From an uncultured Muribaculaceae bacterium (GTDB taxonomy: Bacteria > Bacteroidota > Bacteroidia > Bacteroidales > Muribaculaceae): DNA of 64,000 bases. Shown piece after piece: positions 1 to 9,080 of this stretch. The stretch is taken from positions 1-64,000 of the forward strand of contig CAJTZQ010000003.1 in the NCBI GenBank assembly GCA_910583795.1, given 5' to 3'. The stretch's first letter is position 1, and every line of letters begins with the position of its first letter. A model generated the notes under the pieces. The model worked only from the letters and a program-made list of their open reading frames with translations, did no database searches and was not told the origin of the DNA. The translations under genes were made by a program, and so were the position numbers.

Positions 1-84
1 GACCAAAAAGACTTCTAAAGATTTCTTAATGTTAAAAGTAAACATACTCTTAAACTTTAGTTTGGAAGGTTAAATCACATAAAA

Positions 85-1392
85 ATGTCGGGTATTAAAG
101 TAGATATTTCTTATTCAAAAGGAATAATTGCAGTCTCTCCAATTATTGTTTTTCTTCTTGTTTATCTTGCCACATCAATAATTTGCGGTGATTTTTACAA
201 AATGCCAATCAGTGTCGCATTGCTTGTCGCTTCTGTATGGTCGGCTTTCACCATGCGCGGCAAACCGCTGTCTGAAAGAATCGAAATTTTCTCTAAAGAG
301 GCGGGATCTTCAAATGTCCTTTATATGGTGTGGATATTCATTCTTGCAGGCGCATTTGCCGCAATCGCAAGAAAAACCGGAGCAGTAGAGGCAACCGTAG
401 ATTTTACTCTATCTCTTCTCCCCACCTACATGATTGTGCCTGGACTTTTTATAGCCACGTGTTTCATTTCAATGGCTATAGGGACCTCCGTCGGGACTGT
501 TGTCGCACTCACACCCCTTGCATCTCAGATGGCAGACGGGGCAAATGCACCTATGCCATTTTTCATAGCAATTGTGCTTGGAGGAGCTTTCTTCGGCGAC
601 AATCTTTCGTTTATTTCCGACACTACAATAGCCGCTACGCGTACACAGGGTTGCAACATGAAAGACAAATTTAAGGCAAACATCGCCATTGTTCTCCCTG
701 CAGCAATAATTGCTTTGGTTTTATATTGCACTCTCGCACCGACTCTCGACATTAATCCTGAACCATCTGGGAAGAGCCAATGGCTCATCATCCCTTATCT
801 TGTAGTAATAATCTGCGCGTTGTGTGGAATCAACGTGACAATTGTTCTATTGTTAGGCATTCTCTCCGCAATCATAGCGGGATTCATTGAAGGATTATCT
901 TTGCTTGACATATTTTATGTAGCGGGAGAAGGGATAGATTCTGTCGGAGCTCTTATAATTGTAACTCTCCTTGCTGCAGGGATGTTGGGAATGATAAAAA
1001 GTGCCGGAGGTATCGACTTCATCTTAAAAGTTCTCGGAAGAAACATTGGCACATCAAGAGGAGCTCAATTGAGCATATCTCTACTGGTAGGGATAGTTAA
1101 CCTTTGTACAGCAAACAACACTGTGGCTATCATTACGGTTGGTTCGCTTGCCAAAAGAATAGCTGACCATTACGGTATTCCTGCAAAGAAGAGCGCATCC
1201 TTGCTCGATACAGGATCATGTATCGTGCAGGCACTTATTCCTTACGGAGCACAAACTTTAATGGCAGCTTCACTGGCAGGGATCTCTCCCGTGGCTCCTT
1301 GGCCTTATCTTTTCTATCCACAAATTCTCATTATATGCCTGGGGATTTCCATAATGATCACTAAAAAGCACCGTCCTGAGGATAATTCATAA
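85..1392 (+). CDS. Na+/H+ antiporter, NhaC family
   Basis: A 435-residue inner-membrane protein made of about ten to twelve hydrophobic segments. The pattern, including a conserved GGAFFGDNLSFISDTT-like stretch near residues 165-182 and a second half rich in small residues, is that of NhaC-type sodium/proton (or malate/lactate-coupled) antiporters. The family exchanges cytoplasmic Na+ for H+ or an organic acid; the exact substrate cannot be read from sequence. The length is normal for the family. It stands alone, ahead of a CDF metal exporter that has its own promoter. Confidence 0.85.
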   Translation: MSGIKVDISYSKGIIAVSPIIVFLLVYLATSIICGDFYKMPISVALLVASVWSAFTMRGKPLSERIEIFSKEAGSSNVLYMVWIFILAGAFAAIARKTGAVEATVDFTLSLLPTYMIVPGLFIATCFISMAIGTSVGTVVALTPLASQMADGANAPMPFFIAIVLGGAFFGDNLSFISDTTIAATRTQGCNMKDKFKANIAIVLPAAIIALVLYCTLAPTLDINPEPSGKSQWLIIPYLVVIICALCGINVTIVLLLGILSAIIAGFIEGLSLLDIFYVAGEGIDSVGALIIVTLLAAGMLGMIKSAGGIDFILKVLGRNIGTSRGAQLSISLLVGIVNLCTANNTVAIITVGSLAKRIADHYGIPAKKSASLLDTGSCIVQALIPYGAQTLMAASLAGISPVAPWPYLFYPQILIICLGISIMITKKHRPEDNS

Positions 1393-1405
1393 ATACACTT
1401 ATAAT

Positions 1406-1439
1406 TTTGTCATCATATACTTGTTTTTTGCTATCTTTG
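1406..1439 (+). promoter_or_regulatory. Bacteroidota-type promoter for the CDF exporter
   Basis: TATCTTTG at 1432-1439 matches the -7 consensus TAnnTTTG and lies 33 bases before the ATG at 1472. A TTTG at 1406-1409 may be the -33 box, with slightly long spacing of 22. Confidence 0.55.
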
Positions 1440-1471
1440 CAGCAATTAGTTACTAATCATATCTCTTTGAA

Positions 1472-2365
1472 ATGAATGCCCGTGAGAAAAAAATATATAG
1501 GGTGACTCTTATAGGCTCGGCAGTAAATGCTTTGCTCATCGTTCTCAAATTTATTGCAGGAATATTCGGGAAGAGTTCCGCAATGATTGCTGACGCAGTT
1601 CATTCCTTATCAGATTTTATAACCGACTTAATCGTATTGGTATTTGTAAAAATAGCAGGCAAACCTCGAGACAAAGGTCATGATTACGGTCATGGAAAAT
1701 TTGAAACCTTCGCCACTATGATAATCGGCATTATTCTTGCCGTGGCAGGCATAGGACTGATGATCAATGGTATTGAACTTGTCTTAAAAAGTATAAAGGG
1801 GCAAACTCTTGACCAGCCTACGATGCTTGCATTGATCATAGCATTGATATCAATTATATCTAAGGAATGGCTTTACCGTTTTACCATCAAAACCGGTAAA
1901 GATGTCAACTCCCAAGCTGTTGAGGCAAATGCCTGGCATCACCGGAGCGATGCGCTCTCATCAGGCGGCACTTTATTTGGAGTTGCCGGTGCAATGTTTT
2001 TAGGACCCCATTGGAGAATTCTCGATCCACTTGCCGCAATTGTAGTGAGCTTATTTATTATCAAAAGTGGATACGACATCTTTAAACCTGCCGTAAACGA
2101 ACTCCTGGAAAGTTCATTACCTGAAGACCAGGAAAAAGAGATACGCAAGATTGTAGAATGTGTTCCCGGGATCGAAAATGTTCATAACCTCCGCACGCGA
2201 CGTATTGGAAATGGCATAGCAGTTGATATGCACGTAAACATGGACGGCGAAATTTCTCTTAACGAAGCTCATTCAAAAGCCACGGTTGCAGAAACGACTA
2301 TAAAACAAAAATTCGGAAAGAATGCAATAGTGACGATTCACATGGAGCCTGTCACTAAAAAATAA
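1472..2365 (+). CDS. Cation diffusion facilitator (CDF) metal exporter
   Basis: A 297-residue CDF-family protein. The family exports divalent metals (Zn, Fe, Mn, Co) from the cytoplasm in exchange for protons. The two metal-site signatures are visible: AVHSLSD in the second membrane segment and HHRSDALSS in the fifth. The last 80 residues form the usual cytoplasmic ferredoxin-like domain (around PGIENVHNLRTRRIGNG). Length is typical. Metal specificity cannot be assigned. It has its own promoter and ends just before a strong bidirectional terminator. Confidence 0.88.
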   Translation: MNAREKKIYRVTLIGSAVNALLIVLKFIAGIFGKSSAMIADAVHSLSDFITDLIVLVFVKIAGKPRDKGHDYGHGKFETFATMIIGIILAVAGIGLMINGIELVLKSIKGQTLDQPTMLALIIALISIISKEWLYRFTIKTGKDVNSQAVEANAWHHRSDALSSGGTLFGVAGAMFLGPHWRILDPLAAIVVSLFIIKSGYDIFKPAVNELLESSLPEDQEKEIRKIVECVPGIENVHNLRTRRIGNGIAVDMHVNMDGEISLNEAHSKATVAETTIKQKFGKNAIVTIHMEPVTKK

Positions 2366-2382
2366 TAGAGGGATATATACTT

Positions 2383-2423
2383 AAACAGCTCGCAAGTGAT
2401 TGTTCACAAGCGAGCTGTTTTTT
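2383..2423. terminator. Bidirectional hairpin terminator
   Basis: AAACAGCTCGC (2383-2393) pairs perfectly with GCGAGCTGTTT (2410-2420), followed by a T run. It lies between the convergent CDF gene and lipoprotein gene and can serve both. Confidence 0.8.
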
Positions 2424-2450
2424 AATTTATCCGATGATTGCTATTTATTA

Positions 2451-2924
2451 TCAATTTTTTGCATCCATTCTGACAGTGATGGAATAAGTTCCGATTTCAG
2501 GAGCATCCGTAGGAAGTCCATCAGCATTTTCAACGATAGTAATCGGGACATTGAGCGCTGCACTTGTTATCGATTTGTCCACCTGTAATACAGTTGCTGT
2601 GATAGCAAGATTGTGTTTGCCTGTCTCCATTCCCTCTGTTGAGAATGCAAAATTGAATTGTCCTTCTTCCACACTTGCCCAGATCGGGAAGCCATCGAGG
2701 AAATACCTAACACCTGTAACAGTTGCTGCTTTGTCAGTCAGAGATTTTACAGCTACACCGTCGATATTCACAACATCTCCGGAAATTGCATAATAATTAT
2801 TATTGACCAAGGTGACATTGCTTAGAGTCACTTCAAAATCAACTTGAGCGAGATCATCGTCGTCGTTGCACGAAGCAAAAAATGCTAATGGCAACAGGAA
2901 TAACAGATAAAATAGTTTTTTCAT
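2451..2924 (-). CDS. Probable surface lipoprotein, unknown function
   Basis: A 157-residue protein with a lipoprotein signal peptide ending in FFASC. The cysteine is followed directly by NDDDD, which resembles the acid-rich export signal that sends Bacteroidota lipoproteins to the outside of the outer membrane. The rest looks like one all-beta domain of about 130 residues with no catalytic motif that I recognise. Related small proteins in Bacteroidales are annotated only as hypothetical. It is monocistronic and ends at the shared terminator. Confidence 0.7.
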   Translation of the reverse strand: MKKLFYLLFLLPLAFFASCNDDDDLAQVDFEVTLSNVTLVNNNYYAISGDVVNIDGVAVKSLTDKAATVTGVRYFLDGFPIWASVEEGQFNFAFSTEGMETGKHNLAITATVLQVDKSITSAALNVPITIVENADGLPTDAPEIGTYSITVRMDAKN

Positions 2925-3017
2925 TTCTAATTATGTTTTTCTTGTTTTTGTGTTGATTAAAAATTATAGAGTTAAAGATTTTATTTATTTTCCACTGGCG
3001 CGGAATAAACATCATAT

Positions 3018-3245
3018 TCAAAACCTGACAGACCGGCGCGTTCTATAACGACGATATCGGATTCTTTCTTTTGGAAGAGAATTGTAGGCAACTACACTTG
3101 AAACGCAAATGATTCCAATCCCCAATCCAATCACCCATTCAATCAAAATACACAAACCCACAATTGAGCAGACGCCGCCTATAATTATAAGCACGACTGC
3201 AAGGGAATAGCCAAGAGACATTTGTTGATTTTGATTGTTTGACAT
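3018..3245 (-). CDS. Small membrane protein, unknown
   Basis: A 75-residue product with two adjacent hydrophobic segments and a very basic C-terminus rich in R and Y. An upstream ATG at 3275 exists, but a TTATTTG promoter-like box at 3276-3282 (minus strand) would place transcription start at or after it. I therefore take the internal ATG at 3245 (MSNNQNQ). No family is recognised. Confidence 0.5.
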   Translation of the reverse strand: MSNNQNQQMSLGYSLAVVLIIIGGVCSIVGLCILIEWVIGLGIGIICVSSVVAYNSLPKERIRYRRYRTRRSVRF

Positions 3246-3404
3246 AGCTTTAATTTTTAGCGGCATTGTTCTCACAAATAATTATATATTTGCAAGGCTT
3301 TATTTAATAACGTTAAAAACAAAATAAGGTTGAATGAATGATTCAACTTTCAAGTGTTAATTATGTTCCACATATTTTTTAGGCAATTTATAAGGCTTGA
3401 TGAT

Positions 3405-3445
3405 AAAAAAGACAGCCAATTCGTTCGAACGGATTGGCTGTCTTA
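3405..3445 (-). terminator. Terminator of the DUF1015 gene
   Basis: GACAGCCAAT (3411-3420) pairs with ATTGGCTGTC (3433-3442). On the minus strand the stem is followed by a run of six T. It lies about 40 bases after the stop of the DUF1015 gene. Confidence 0.75.
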
Positions 3446-3486
3446 ATTTTTAATAAAAATACACGTATCTATATATGAGCTATATA

Positions 3487-4731
3487 TCAGTCAAGTTTAT
3501 GAATTATGAGACCTGAACGGAGTTTTGGTTCAAACCAGGTAGTCTTTGGAGGCATGATGTTGCCGCTGTCAGCTATATTCATAAGCTGATCCATAGTTAC
3601 AGGATAAAGAGCAAGTGCCATTTTCATTTCTCCGTTGTCTACTCTCCTCTTAAGTTCGCCAAGTCCCCTGATACCACCTACGAAATCAATACGCTTGTCG
3701 CTACGCAGGTCAGTAATGCCAAGGATATCGCGTAGGATAAGATTGGACGATACTGTGACATCCAGAACACCAATAGGGTCATTGTCATCATATGTTCCCG
3801 GCTTGGCTGTTAAAGAATACCATTTTCCGCCAAGATAGAGTGCGAAATTATGAAGTCCTGAAGGAGAGTATATATCTGCGCCCTTATCTTCAACCTCAAA
3901 ATTCTCTTTCAATTTATTGAGGAATTCATCTTCAGTAAGACCATTCAGATCTTTTACTACACGGTTGTAGTCTATGATACGAAGATGAGAGGCAGGGAAT
4001 GCAACGGCAAGGAAATAATTATATTCCTCATCACCCTTATGATTCGGATTATTCTTTGCCTTCTCTGCTCCGACAAGAGCTGCGGCTGCCGAGCGGTGGT
4101 GACCGTCTGCAATATATAGATTAGGTATCTTTTCAAATTCTTCTGTCACCTTTGCAATTGTAGCGTCATCATCAATCACCCATAGGGTATGACCGAATCC
4201 ATCGGGAGCTACAAAATCATATTCGGGAGTTTTTGCCGTGACTTCACGAATAATCTGCTCGAGTGCTTCATTGTCGGGGAATGCAAAGAACACCGGTTCT
4301 ATATTGGCATTGTTGACACGAACATGCTTCATACGGTCTTCCTCTTTGTCACGGCGGGTAAGCTCATGTTTTTTAATTCTGCCCTCCATGTAATCATTAA
4401 CCCATGCACCTACAACAAAACCATATTGAGTCCTACCCTCCATTGTTTGGGCATAGATGTAATAATTCTCTTTGCTGTCTTGAACAAGCCAGCCCTCTTT
4501 TTGGAATTTTTTGAAGTTCTCTACTGCCTTGTCATATACTTTGGGATCATGCTCATCTGTTCCGGGTTCAAAATCAATCTCGGGTTTTATGATATGATAG
4601 AGTGATTTTTCATTCCCTTCTGCCTCTTTGCGTGCTTCTTCACTGTTAAGCACATCATACGGGCGTGACACTACTTCCTCTACAAGCTCGCGGGGCGGAC
4701 GCACACCGCGGAAAGGTTTTACTTTTGCCAT
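3487..4731 (-). CDS. DUF1015 family protein
   Basis: A 414-residue cytoplasmic protein with the DUF1015 (COG4198) hallmarks: an N-terminal SRPYDVLNSEEAR and a central IADGHHRSAAA near residue 210. The biochemical role of the family is not firmly established. In many Bacteroidetes the gene follows serC-serA and is thought to be linked to serine metabolism, but no serine gene is adjacent here. It is monocistronic with its own terminator, and the Fur-family gene lies upstream on the same strand. Confidence 0.8.
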   Translation of the reverse strand: MAKVKPFRGVRPPRELVEEVVSRPYDVLNSEEARKEAEGNEKSLYHIIKPEIDFEPGTDEHDPKVYDKAVENFKKFQKEGWLVQDSKENYYIYAQTMEGRTQYGFVVGAWVNDYMEGRIKKHELTRRDKEEDRMKHVRVNNANIEPVFFAFPDNEALEQIIREVTAKTPEYDFVAPDGFGHTLWVIDDDATIAKVTEEFEKIPNLYIADGHHRSAAAALVGAEKAKNNPNHKGDEEYNYFLAVAFPASHLRIIDYNRVVKDLNGLTEDEFLNKLKENFEVEDKGADIYSPSGLHNFALYLGGKWYSLTAKPGTYDDNDPIGVLDVTVSSNLILRDILGITDLRSDKRIDFVGGIRGLGELKRRVDNGEMKMALALYPVTMDQLMNIADSGNIMPPKTTWFEPKLRSGLIIHKLD

Positions 4732-4816
4732 GGTTAAATTTAAGATTAATTTAAGATGTTATTGTGTGTTTGGTGTTTTATATAGAACGATTATAATCGT
4801 CTTCTATTTTATAAAA

Positions 4817-5269
4817 TCATCCATTCTCCACCTTTTTTCTACATTTGTCACATATTCCATAAATACATGTGGAAACATAGACCGGAGTAAATGATGAAAT
4901 CTTTATATTTGCGAGTGCCTTATCAACTTCCTCAAGATTGATTTCCCTGATTTCTCCACATTCAGTACATATCAGATGACTATGCGTCAGACTTGCGCGT
5001 TCATATCGTGCCTGATGTGTGTCGAAAAGCAATCTTCTGATAATGCCGGAAGAACAAAGAAGTTCTATGGTATTATAAATAGTTGCCTTGCTCACATGGT
5101 AACCCTTCTCTTCCATTGAATGGTAAAGGCAATCCGCATCAAAATGTCCATTATAATCAAGTGCACAACGTAGTATTTCAAAACGCTCAGGGGTTTTCCT
5201 AAGACGCTTCAAAGCTAAAAAGTTAGTAAAAGTTTCAACTTCTTCGTTATGCGAATGCAAATATTGCAT
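4817..5269 (-). CDS. Fur-family metal- or peroxide-responsive regulator
   Basis: A 150-residue DNA-binding protein. It has an N-terminal winged helix (HVSKATIYNTIELLCSSGIIRR) and a C-terminal dimer domain with two CxxC pairs, CTEC and CDKC, expected to bind structural zinc. Histidines between them (THSHL) fit the regulatory metal site. Whether it senses iron (Fur), peroxide (PerR) or zinc (Zur) is undecided; the divergence from E. coli Fur and the two CxxC pairs make PerR-like an option. A consensus promoter lies 25 bases upstream. Confidence 0.8.
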   Translation of the reverse strand: MQYLHSHNEEVETFTNFLALKRLRKTPERFEILRCALDYNGHFDADCLYHSMEEKGYHVSKATIYNTIELLCSSGIIRRLLFDTHQARYERASLTHSHLICTECGEIREINLEEVDKALANIKISSFTPVYVSTCIYGICDKCRKKVENG

Positions 5270-5293
5270 ATCTTATATTTACGGATTTGAACA

Positions 5294-5325
5294 CAAAATT
5301 AAAAATATAGGGGCAGAAATGCAAA
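5294..5325 (-). promoter_or_regulatory. Promoter of the Fur-family gene
   Basis: On the minus strand TTTG (5325-5322), a 20-base spacer and TAATTTTG (5301-5294) give a near-perfect Bacteroidota promoter. It overlaps the terminator of the upstream porin gene. Confidence 0.65.
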
Positions 5326-5335
5326 TTTCCGCCCC
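5301..5335 (-). terminator. Terminator of the DcaP-like porin gene
   Basis: GGGGCAGAAAT (5310-5320) pairs with ATTTCCGCCCC-like sequence up to 5335. On the minus strand it is followed by TATATTTTT. It lies about 50 bases past the porin stop codon. Confidence 0.65.
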
Positions 5336-5384
5336 AAAATACCCAAACATCTATAAAAACTTCGAAAAATTATATTCCTTTCGT

Positions 5385-6746
5385 TTAAAAACTCAACATA
5401 ACCATAGCCGTCAAACGGTTTGCACATCCGTGAGTGCCATTAAAATTCATTCTTTTTCCTGCAAGATATTCCATGCCCACCTCAAATCTTGGGGTTATGT
5501 CCCAGAAAAGATTGAATGCGCCATATAATCCATATTTGTATTGCCCGTCACCAGGATTGTCTTTAGGATAATACCGCTGTTCGGAAAGTGCCACGTCGGC
5601 AAAAACATTATTAGTGAAATAGTATTGGGCTCCGAACACATATCCAACAGCTGTTGGAGCATAAAGTTTCCCTTTTTCATCAGGATCTTCCACAAGGTCG
5701 AAACTGTCGCTTGCAAGATCAGTAGTATAAGATTCATGGCCTTTACCTAATGTAGCAGTTCCATATAAATTAAACTGAGGAAGAACTTTTATCGTTGTCG
5801 ACAACTGCGCGCCCCAACCAAAAATATTATAATTTTTACCTACTACAAGATCCCTATAAGTCAAAATCCTGCCAAGTCCTGAAAAACGTATATGGCTTGC
5901 GCCACCTCCCCATTGATATTGCACGAATGCAGCCAGATCAGGCACATAATCACTGCATCCTTTAGTATATACACCATCAGATTTTATTGAACTTGAAGGA
6001 AATTCAAAGGATCCTGCAACCGTCCATTTTTCTTTAAATGTATGAGAATATCTTACGAGAACATTTGTACGGGAATTGCCCCCATTCGGACCTGAACCAT
6101 CGATTGTGGCAGGTTCAGCTTTAGTGTCTTCAAATGTGCTCGTTGCATAACCGACAGTCCAATCTCCTGCAGTGAAATAAGCTTTCTTTAATTTAAAATC
6201 CCTATTGTTATATCCGGAAAAATCTGCCTGAATAAAACCCATGAAATTACCGAGAAAGGAATTTTTCCCTAAAAGAGTCAGAAACATTCCTGTTCCAGCC
6301 GGTGTGGCAGAAAGCCTTCTCATTGAAGTGGGATCTTTGGGGATAGGTATAAAATATGGAGAAAAACCGTTGATAGGTATTGAGCCGTTCCAATCGAAAT
6401 ATCCTCTCATCCTTATTAATCCTCCTACTCCCAAAGCAAGATTGCCGTTCTTACTTAAAAACATAAAATAAGGCGCGCGGGGATCCTGAAAATGCCGGAA
6501 CTGGTCAACATAAAACATATTGAGCAAATGACTTATAGAATCTTTTGCCACCCCTTCATTTCCCATTGTAATTACATGTGTAGCATCTATTGCAGATTTA
6601 ATTTTTGCTGCTTCAGGAGTCGCTTCATATGAAGATTCTACAGTTGTCTGAGCGTGCGAAAGCAAGGCGCCTCCGGCAAGGATTCCTGCCGTCAGCCACC
6701 TTGCAATGTTACGTTCAAAAGCATAAGCACAGGATACTGTTTTCAT
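5385..6746 (-). CDS. DcaP-like outer-membrane porin
   Basis: A 453-residue protein with a cleavable signal peptide (about residues 1-32, ending SHAQ). A helical N-terminal segment follows, then alternating beta strands ending in a terminal aromatic (VMLSF). The order and the GGLIRMRGYFDW region near residue 108 match the DcaP-like porin family, trimeric channels for small carboxylates whose N-terminal helices form a coiled coil. The substrate is unknown. It has its own terminator and is monocistronic. Confidence 0.7.
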   Translation of the reverse strand: MKTVSCAYAFERNIARWLTAGILAGGALLSHAQTTVESSYEATPEAAKIKSAIDATHVITMGNEGVAKDSISHLLNMFYVDQFRHFQDPRAPYFMFLSKNGNLALGVGGLIRMRGYFDWNGSIPINGFSPYFIPIPKDPTSMRRLSATPAGTGMFLTLLGKNSFLGNFMGFIQADFSGYNNRDFKLKKAYFTAGDWTVGYATSTFEDTKAEPATIDGSGPNGGNSRTNVLVRYSHTFKEKWTVAGSFEFPSSSIKSDGVYTKGCSDYVPDLAAFVQYQWGGGASHIRFSGLGRILTYRDLVVGKNYNIFGWGAQLSTTIKVLPQFNLYGTATLGKGHESYTTDLASDSFDLVEDPDEKGKLYAPTAVGYVFGAQYYFTNNVFADVALSEQRYYPKDNPGDGQYKYGLYGAFNLFWDITPRFEVGMEYLAGKRMNFNGTHGCANRLTAMVMLSF

Positions 6747-6858
6747 AGTGGAATGTCTAAAGTGGAATTTTGAATAGTTTTACTTTATTAACATTCCATC
6801 ATTATCTACGGTTCAAAAAATCATTATGCTTTCAAACTTTTTTGCAAAAAGAAAAACT

Positions 6859-8220
6859 CTATTCGAAAAGATAACGCAACATCTCCTCTACTTTCGCCAC
6901 TTCCACTATCTTAAGCTTAAATTTATCTTTAATCCCTTTCAGATTACCTTTTGGAATCACAACTGCATCAAATCCGAGTTTTTCCACTTCCGCTACCCTT
7001 TGCTCTATTCTTGTGACGGTTCTTATTTCACCCGAAAGGCCTACTTCTCCTATAAAAGCAGTCTTTCTTGAGACAGAGACATCAAAATTAGAAGACATTA
7101 TAGACGCCACTACAGCCATATCGATTGCAGGATCTGCCACTTTCAATCCACCCGCCATGTTAAGGAACACATCTTTCTGCCCCAGTTTAAACCTTGCCCT
7201 TTTTTCAAGCACGGCGAGAAGCATGTTCAATCTTCTCTGGTCAAAACCCGTTACAGATCTTTGCGGTGTGCCATATGCTGCACTTGAAACCAAAGCCTGC
7301 ACCTCCACCATGAATGGCCTAACTCCTTCTACGGTGACACCAATGGCAATACCACTCATTTCCTCTTCCCTATTCTCTGAAAGAAGCATCTCTGATGGAT
7401 TTTTCACTTCTCTCAATCCCTTCTGAACCATTTCATAAATTCCGATTTCAGAAGTTGAACCGAAGCGGTTTTTAATTGAACGCAATATTCTGTAAAGATA
7501 CTGGCGGTCTCCCTCAAACTGAAGCACTGTATCAACGATATGCTCAAGAACTTTAGGACCCGCTATGGCACCGTCCTTATTGATATGTCCCACCAATATG
7601 ACCGGGACCCCGGATTCTTTGGCATATCTCAATAATGCTGCAGCACATTCTCTGACCTGACTTACACTTCCGGCTGCCGACTCAATCTGTTCCGACGCAA
7701 TTGTCTGAATGGAATCCACAACAATAATCTGAGGGGAAACATTTTCAATTTGAGTGAAGATATTGTCAAGACTTGTCTCACACAAAATCAACGTATTGTC
7801 TGACACTTTTCCAAGCCTGTCTGCTCGGAGTTTCAACTGGCTTGCACTTTCTTCTCCCGATATGTACAGTATCTTTTTATTTCTGATCGATAGTATATTT
7901 TGAAGGAGCAGGGTTGATTTACCTATTCCGGGTTCCCCCCCGATCAATGTCAGACTTCCGGCAACAAGCCCTCCACCTAAAACCCTGTTCAACTCTTCAG
8001 ATGGCATATGTATTCTGGGTTCATCGAGGGCCTCTATTTCAGAAAGTTTCACTGGTTTCTGAGTTTTTGTTTTTCCGGGTTTACTATCCGATTTTTTTTG
8101 CACAGTTATTTTTTCTTCTGCAAAAGTATTCCATTCCCCACATGCGGGGCATTTCCCCAGCCATTTGGGTGATTCGTAGCCACAAGACTGACAGAAATAT
8201 ACGCTTTTGGTTTTTGCCAT
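6859..8220 (-). CDS. radA: DNA repair protein RadA (Sms)
   Basis: A 453-residue branch-migration ATPase that processes recombination intermediates. It shows an N-terminal zinc finger with two CxxC pairs (CQSCGYESPKWLGKCPACG), a Walker A motif (GGEPGIGKST, about residue 93), the RadA-specific KNRFG motif and a C-terminal Lon-like domain. Length matches the family. It follows the RNA methyltransferase gene by 10 bases, so the two are probably co-transcribed. Confidence 0.95.
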   Translation of the reverse strand: MAKTKSVYFCQSCGYESPKWLGKCPACGEWNTFAEEKITVQKKSDSKPGKTKTQKPVKLSEIEALDEPRIHMPSEELNRVLGGGLVAGSLTLIGGEPGIGKSTLLLQNILSIRNKKILYISGEESASQLKLRADRLGKVSDNTLILCETSLDNIFTQIENVSPQIIVVDSIQTIASEQIESAAGSVSQVRECAAALLRYAKESGVPVILVGHINKDGAIAGPKVLEHIVDTVLQFEGDRQYLYRILRSIKNRFGSTSEIGIYEMVQKGLREVKNPSEMLLSENREEEMSGIAIGVTVEGVRPFMVEVQALVSSAAYGTPQRSVTGFDQRRLNMLLAVLEKRARFKLGQKDVFLNMAGGLKVADPAIDMAVVASIMSSNFDVSVSRKTAFIGEVGLSGEIRTVTRIEQRVAEVEKLGFDAVVIPKGNLKGIKDKFKLKIVEVAKVEEMLRYLFE

Positions 8221-8230
8221 GATAAATAGG

Positions 8231-8983
8231 TTAACGATTTCTGAATGTTGCTAATGTTATTGCTGTAGCTATCGCCACATTCAATGATTCACCATGCGAA
8301 TTTTCTTTATACGGCGGTATCAACAATGGATGATCAATCAGCTCACGCATTTCTTTGGAAATGCCATTTCCTTCATTGCCCATCACGATAATTCCGCAAT
8401 TGGAAAGCTCCGTTTTAAACATGTCCTCACCATTAAGCAATGTCCCATAGACAGGCAATACACTGTTTTTCCTGATCACATCGGGAAGTGAAGTATAATA
8501 AACTTTCACTCTTCTGAGAGAACCCATTGTAGACTGGATTGTTTTTGGATTATATACGTCAACTGTATCATCAGATGCCAGAATGATGTCAACGCCAAAC
8601 CAATCGGCAGTACGTATGATTGTACCGAGATTTCCGGGATCCTGGATTCCGTCAAGTGCGAGTACAAGCCTACCGGAAATGTCAGGCAATGTGGTGTCTT
8701 CAGGAATTCTGAAAACGGCAATTACCTCCGGAGGCGTTGAGAGGGATGATATCTTCTTTAATACCGAAGGCGTCGCCTCAAGAAACAATGCTGAATATTC
8801 GGTCACGATTTCTCTATGAGTTTCAGCCCATTTATTTGTGGCAATAAGATTTATGAGCTCAAACGCCCCAATGGTATCAGTGACGCATTTTTCACCTTCT
8901 ACAATAAACATACCATGTTTATTTCTAATCTTTTTTGATGACAATGTTGAATAGAAAGCTGCCTTTGTTTTTGATATCTCCAT
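8231..8983 (-). CDS. TrmH/SpoU-family RNA 2'-O-methyltransferase
   Basis: A 250-residue SPOUT-fold enzyme. The three family motifs are present: ALDGIQDPGNLGTIIRTAD (motif 1), IVMGNEGNGIS (motif 2) and SLNVAIATAI (motif 3). The first ~95 residues are the L30e-like RNA-binding domain. It likely methylates a ribose in rRNA or tRNA; the position cannot be determined. It leads the operon with radA and is divergent from the endonuclease IV gene. A minus-strand TAACTTTG box lies at 9010-9003. Confidence 0.88.
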   Translation of the reverse strand: MEISKTKAAFYSTLSSKKIRNKHGMFIVEGEKCVTDTIGAFELINLIATNKWAETHREIVTEYSALFLEATPSVLKKISSLSTPPEVIAVFRIPEDTTLPDISGRLVLALDGIQDPGNLGTIIRTADWFGVDIILASDDTVDVYNPKTIQSTMGSLRRVKVYYTSLPDVIRKNSVLPVYGTLLNGEDMFKTELSNCGIIVMGNEGNGISKEMRELIDHPLLIPPYKENSHGESLNVAIATAITLATFRNR

Positions 8984-9020
8984 TGTTTGTTGATTTAGAC
9001 AGCAAAGTTACATCTATTTT

Positions 9021-9052
9021 TTTGGAAATATGGGGTATTTTCGTTAATTTTG
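9021..9052 (+). promoter_or_regulatory. Promoter of the nfo operon
   Basis: TTTG (9021-9024), a 20-base spacer and TAATTTTG (9045-9052) match the Bacteroidota consensus, 28 bases before the start codon of the endonuclease IV gene. The opposite-strand promoter of the methyltransferase gene sits just beside it. Confidence 0.65.
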
Positions 9053-9080
9053 TTCCGTTAACTTGAAATAAATTCTTCAC

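Noticed and set aside
5270..5300. GTTCAAATCC on the minus strand as a tRNA T-arm
   Set aside because: No acceptor stem, anticodon arm or CCA region surrounds it; the segment is explained by the Fur-family promoter.
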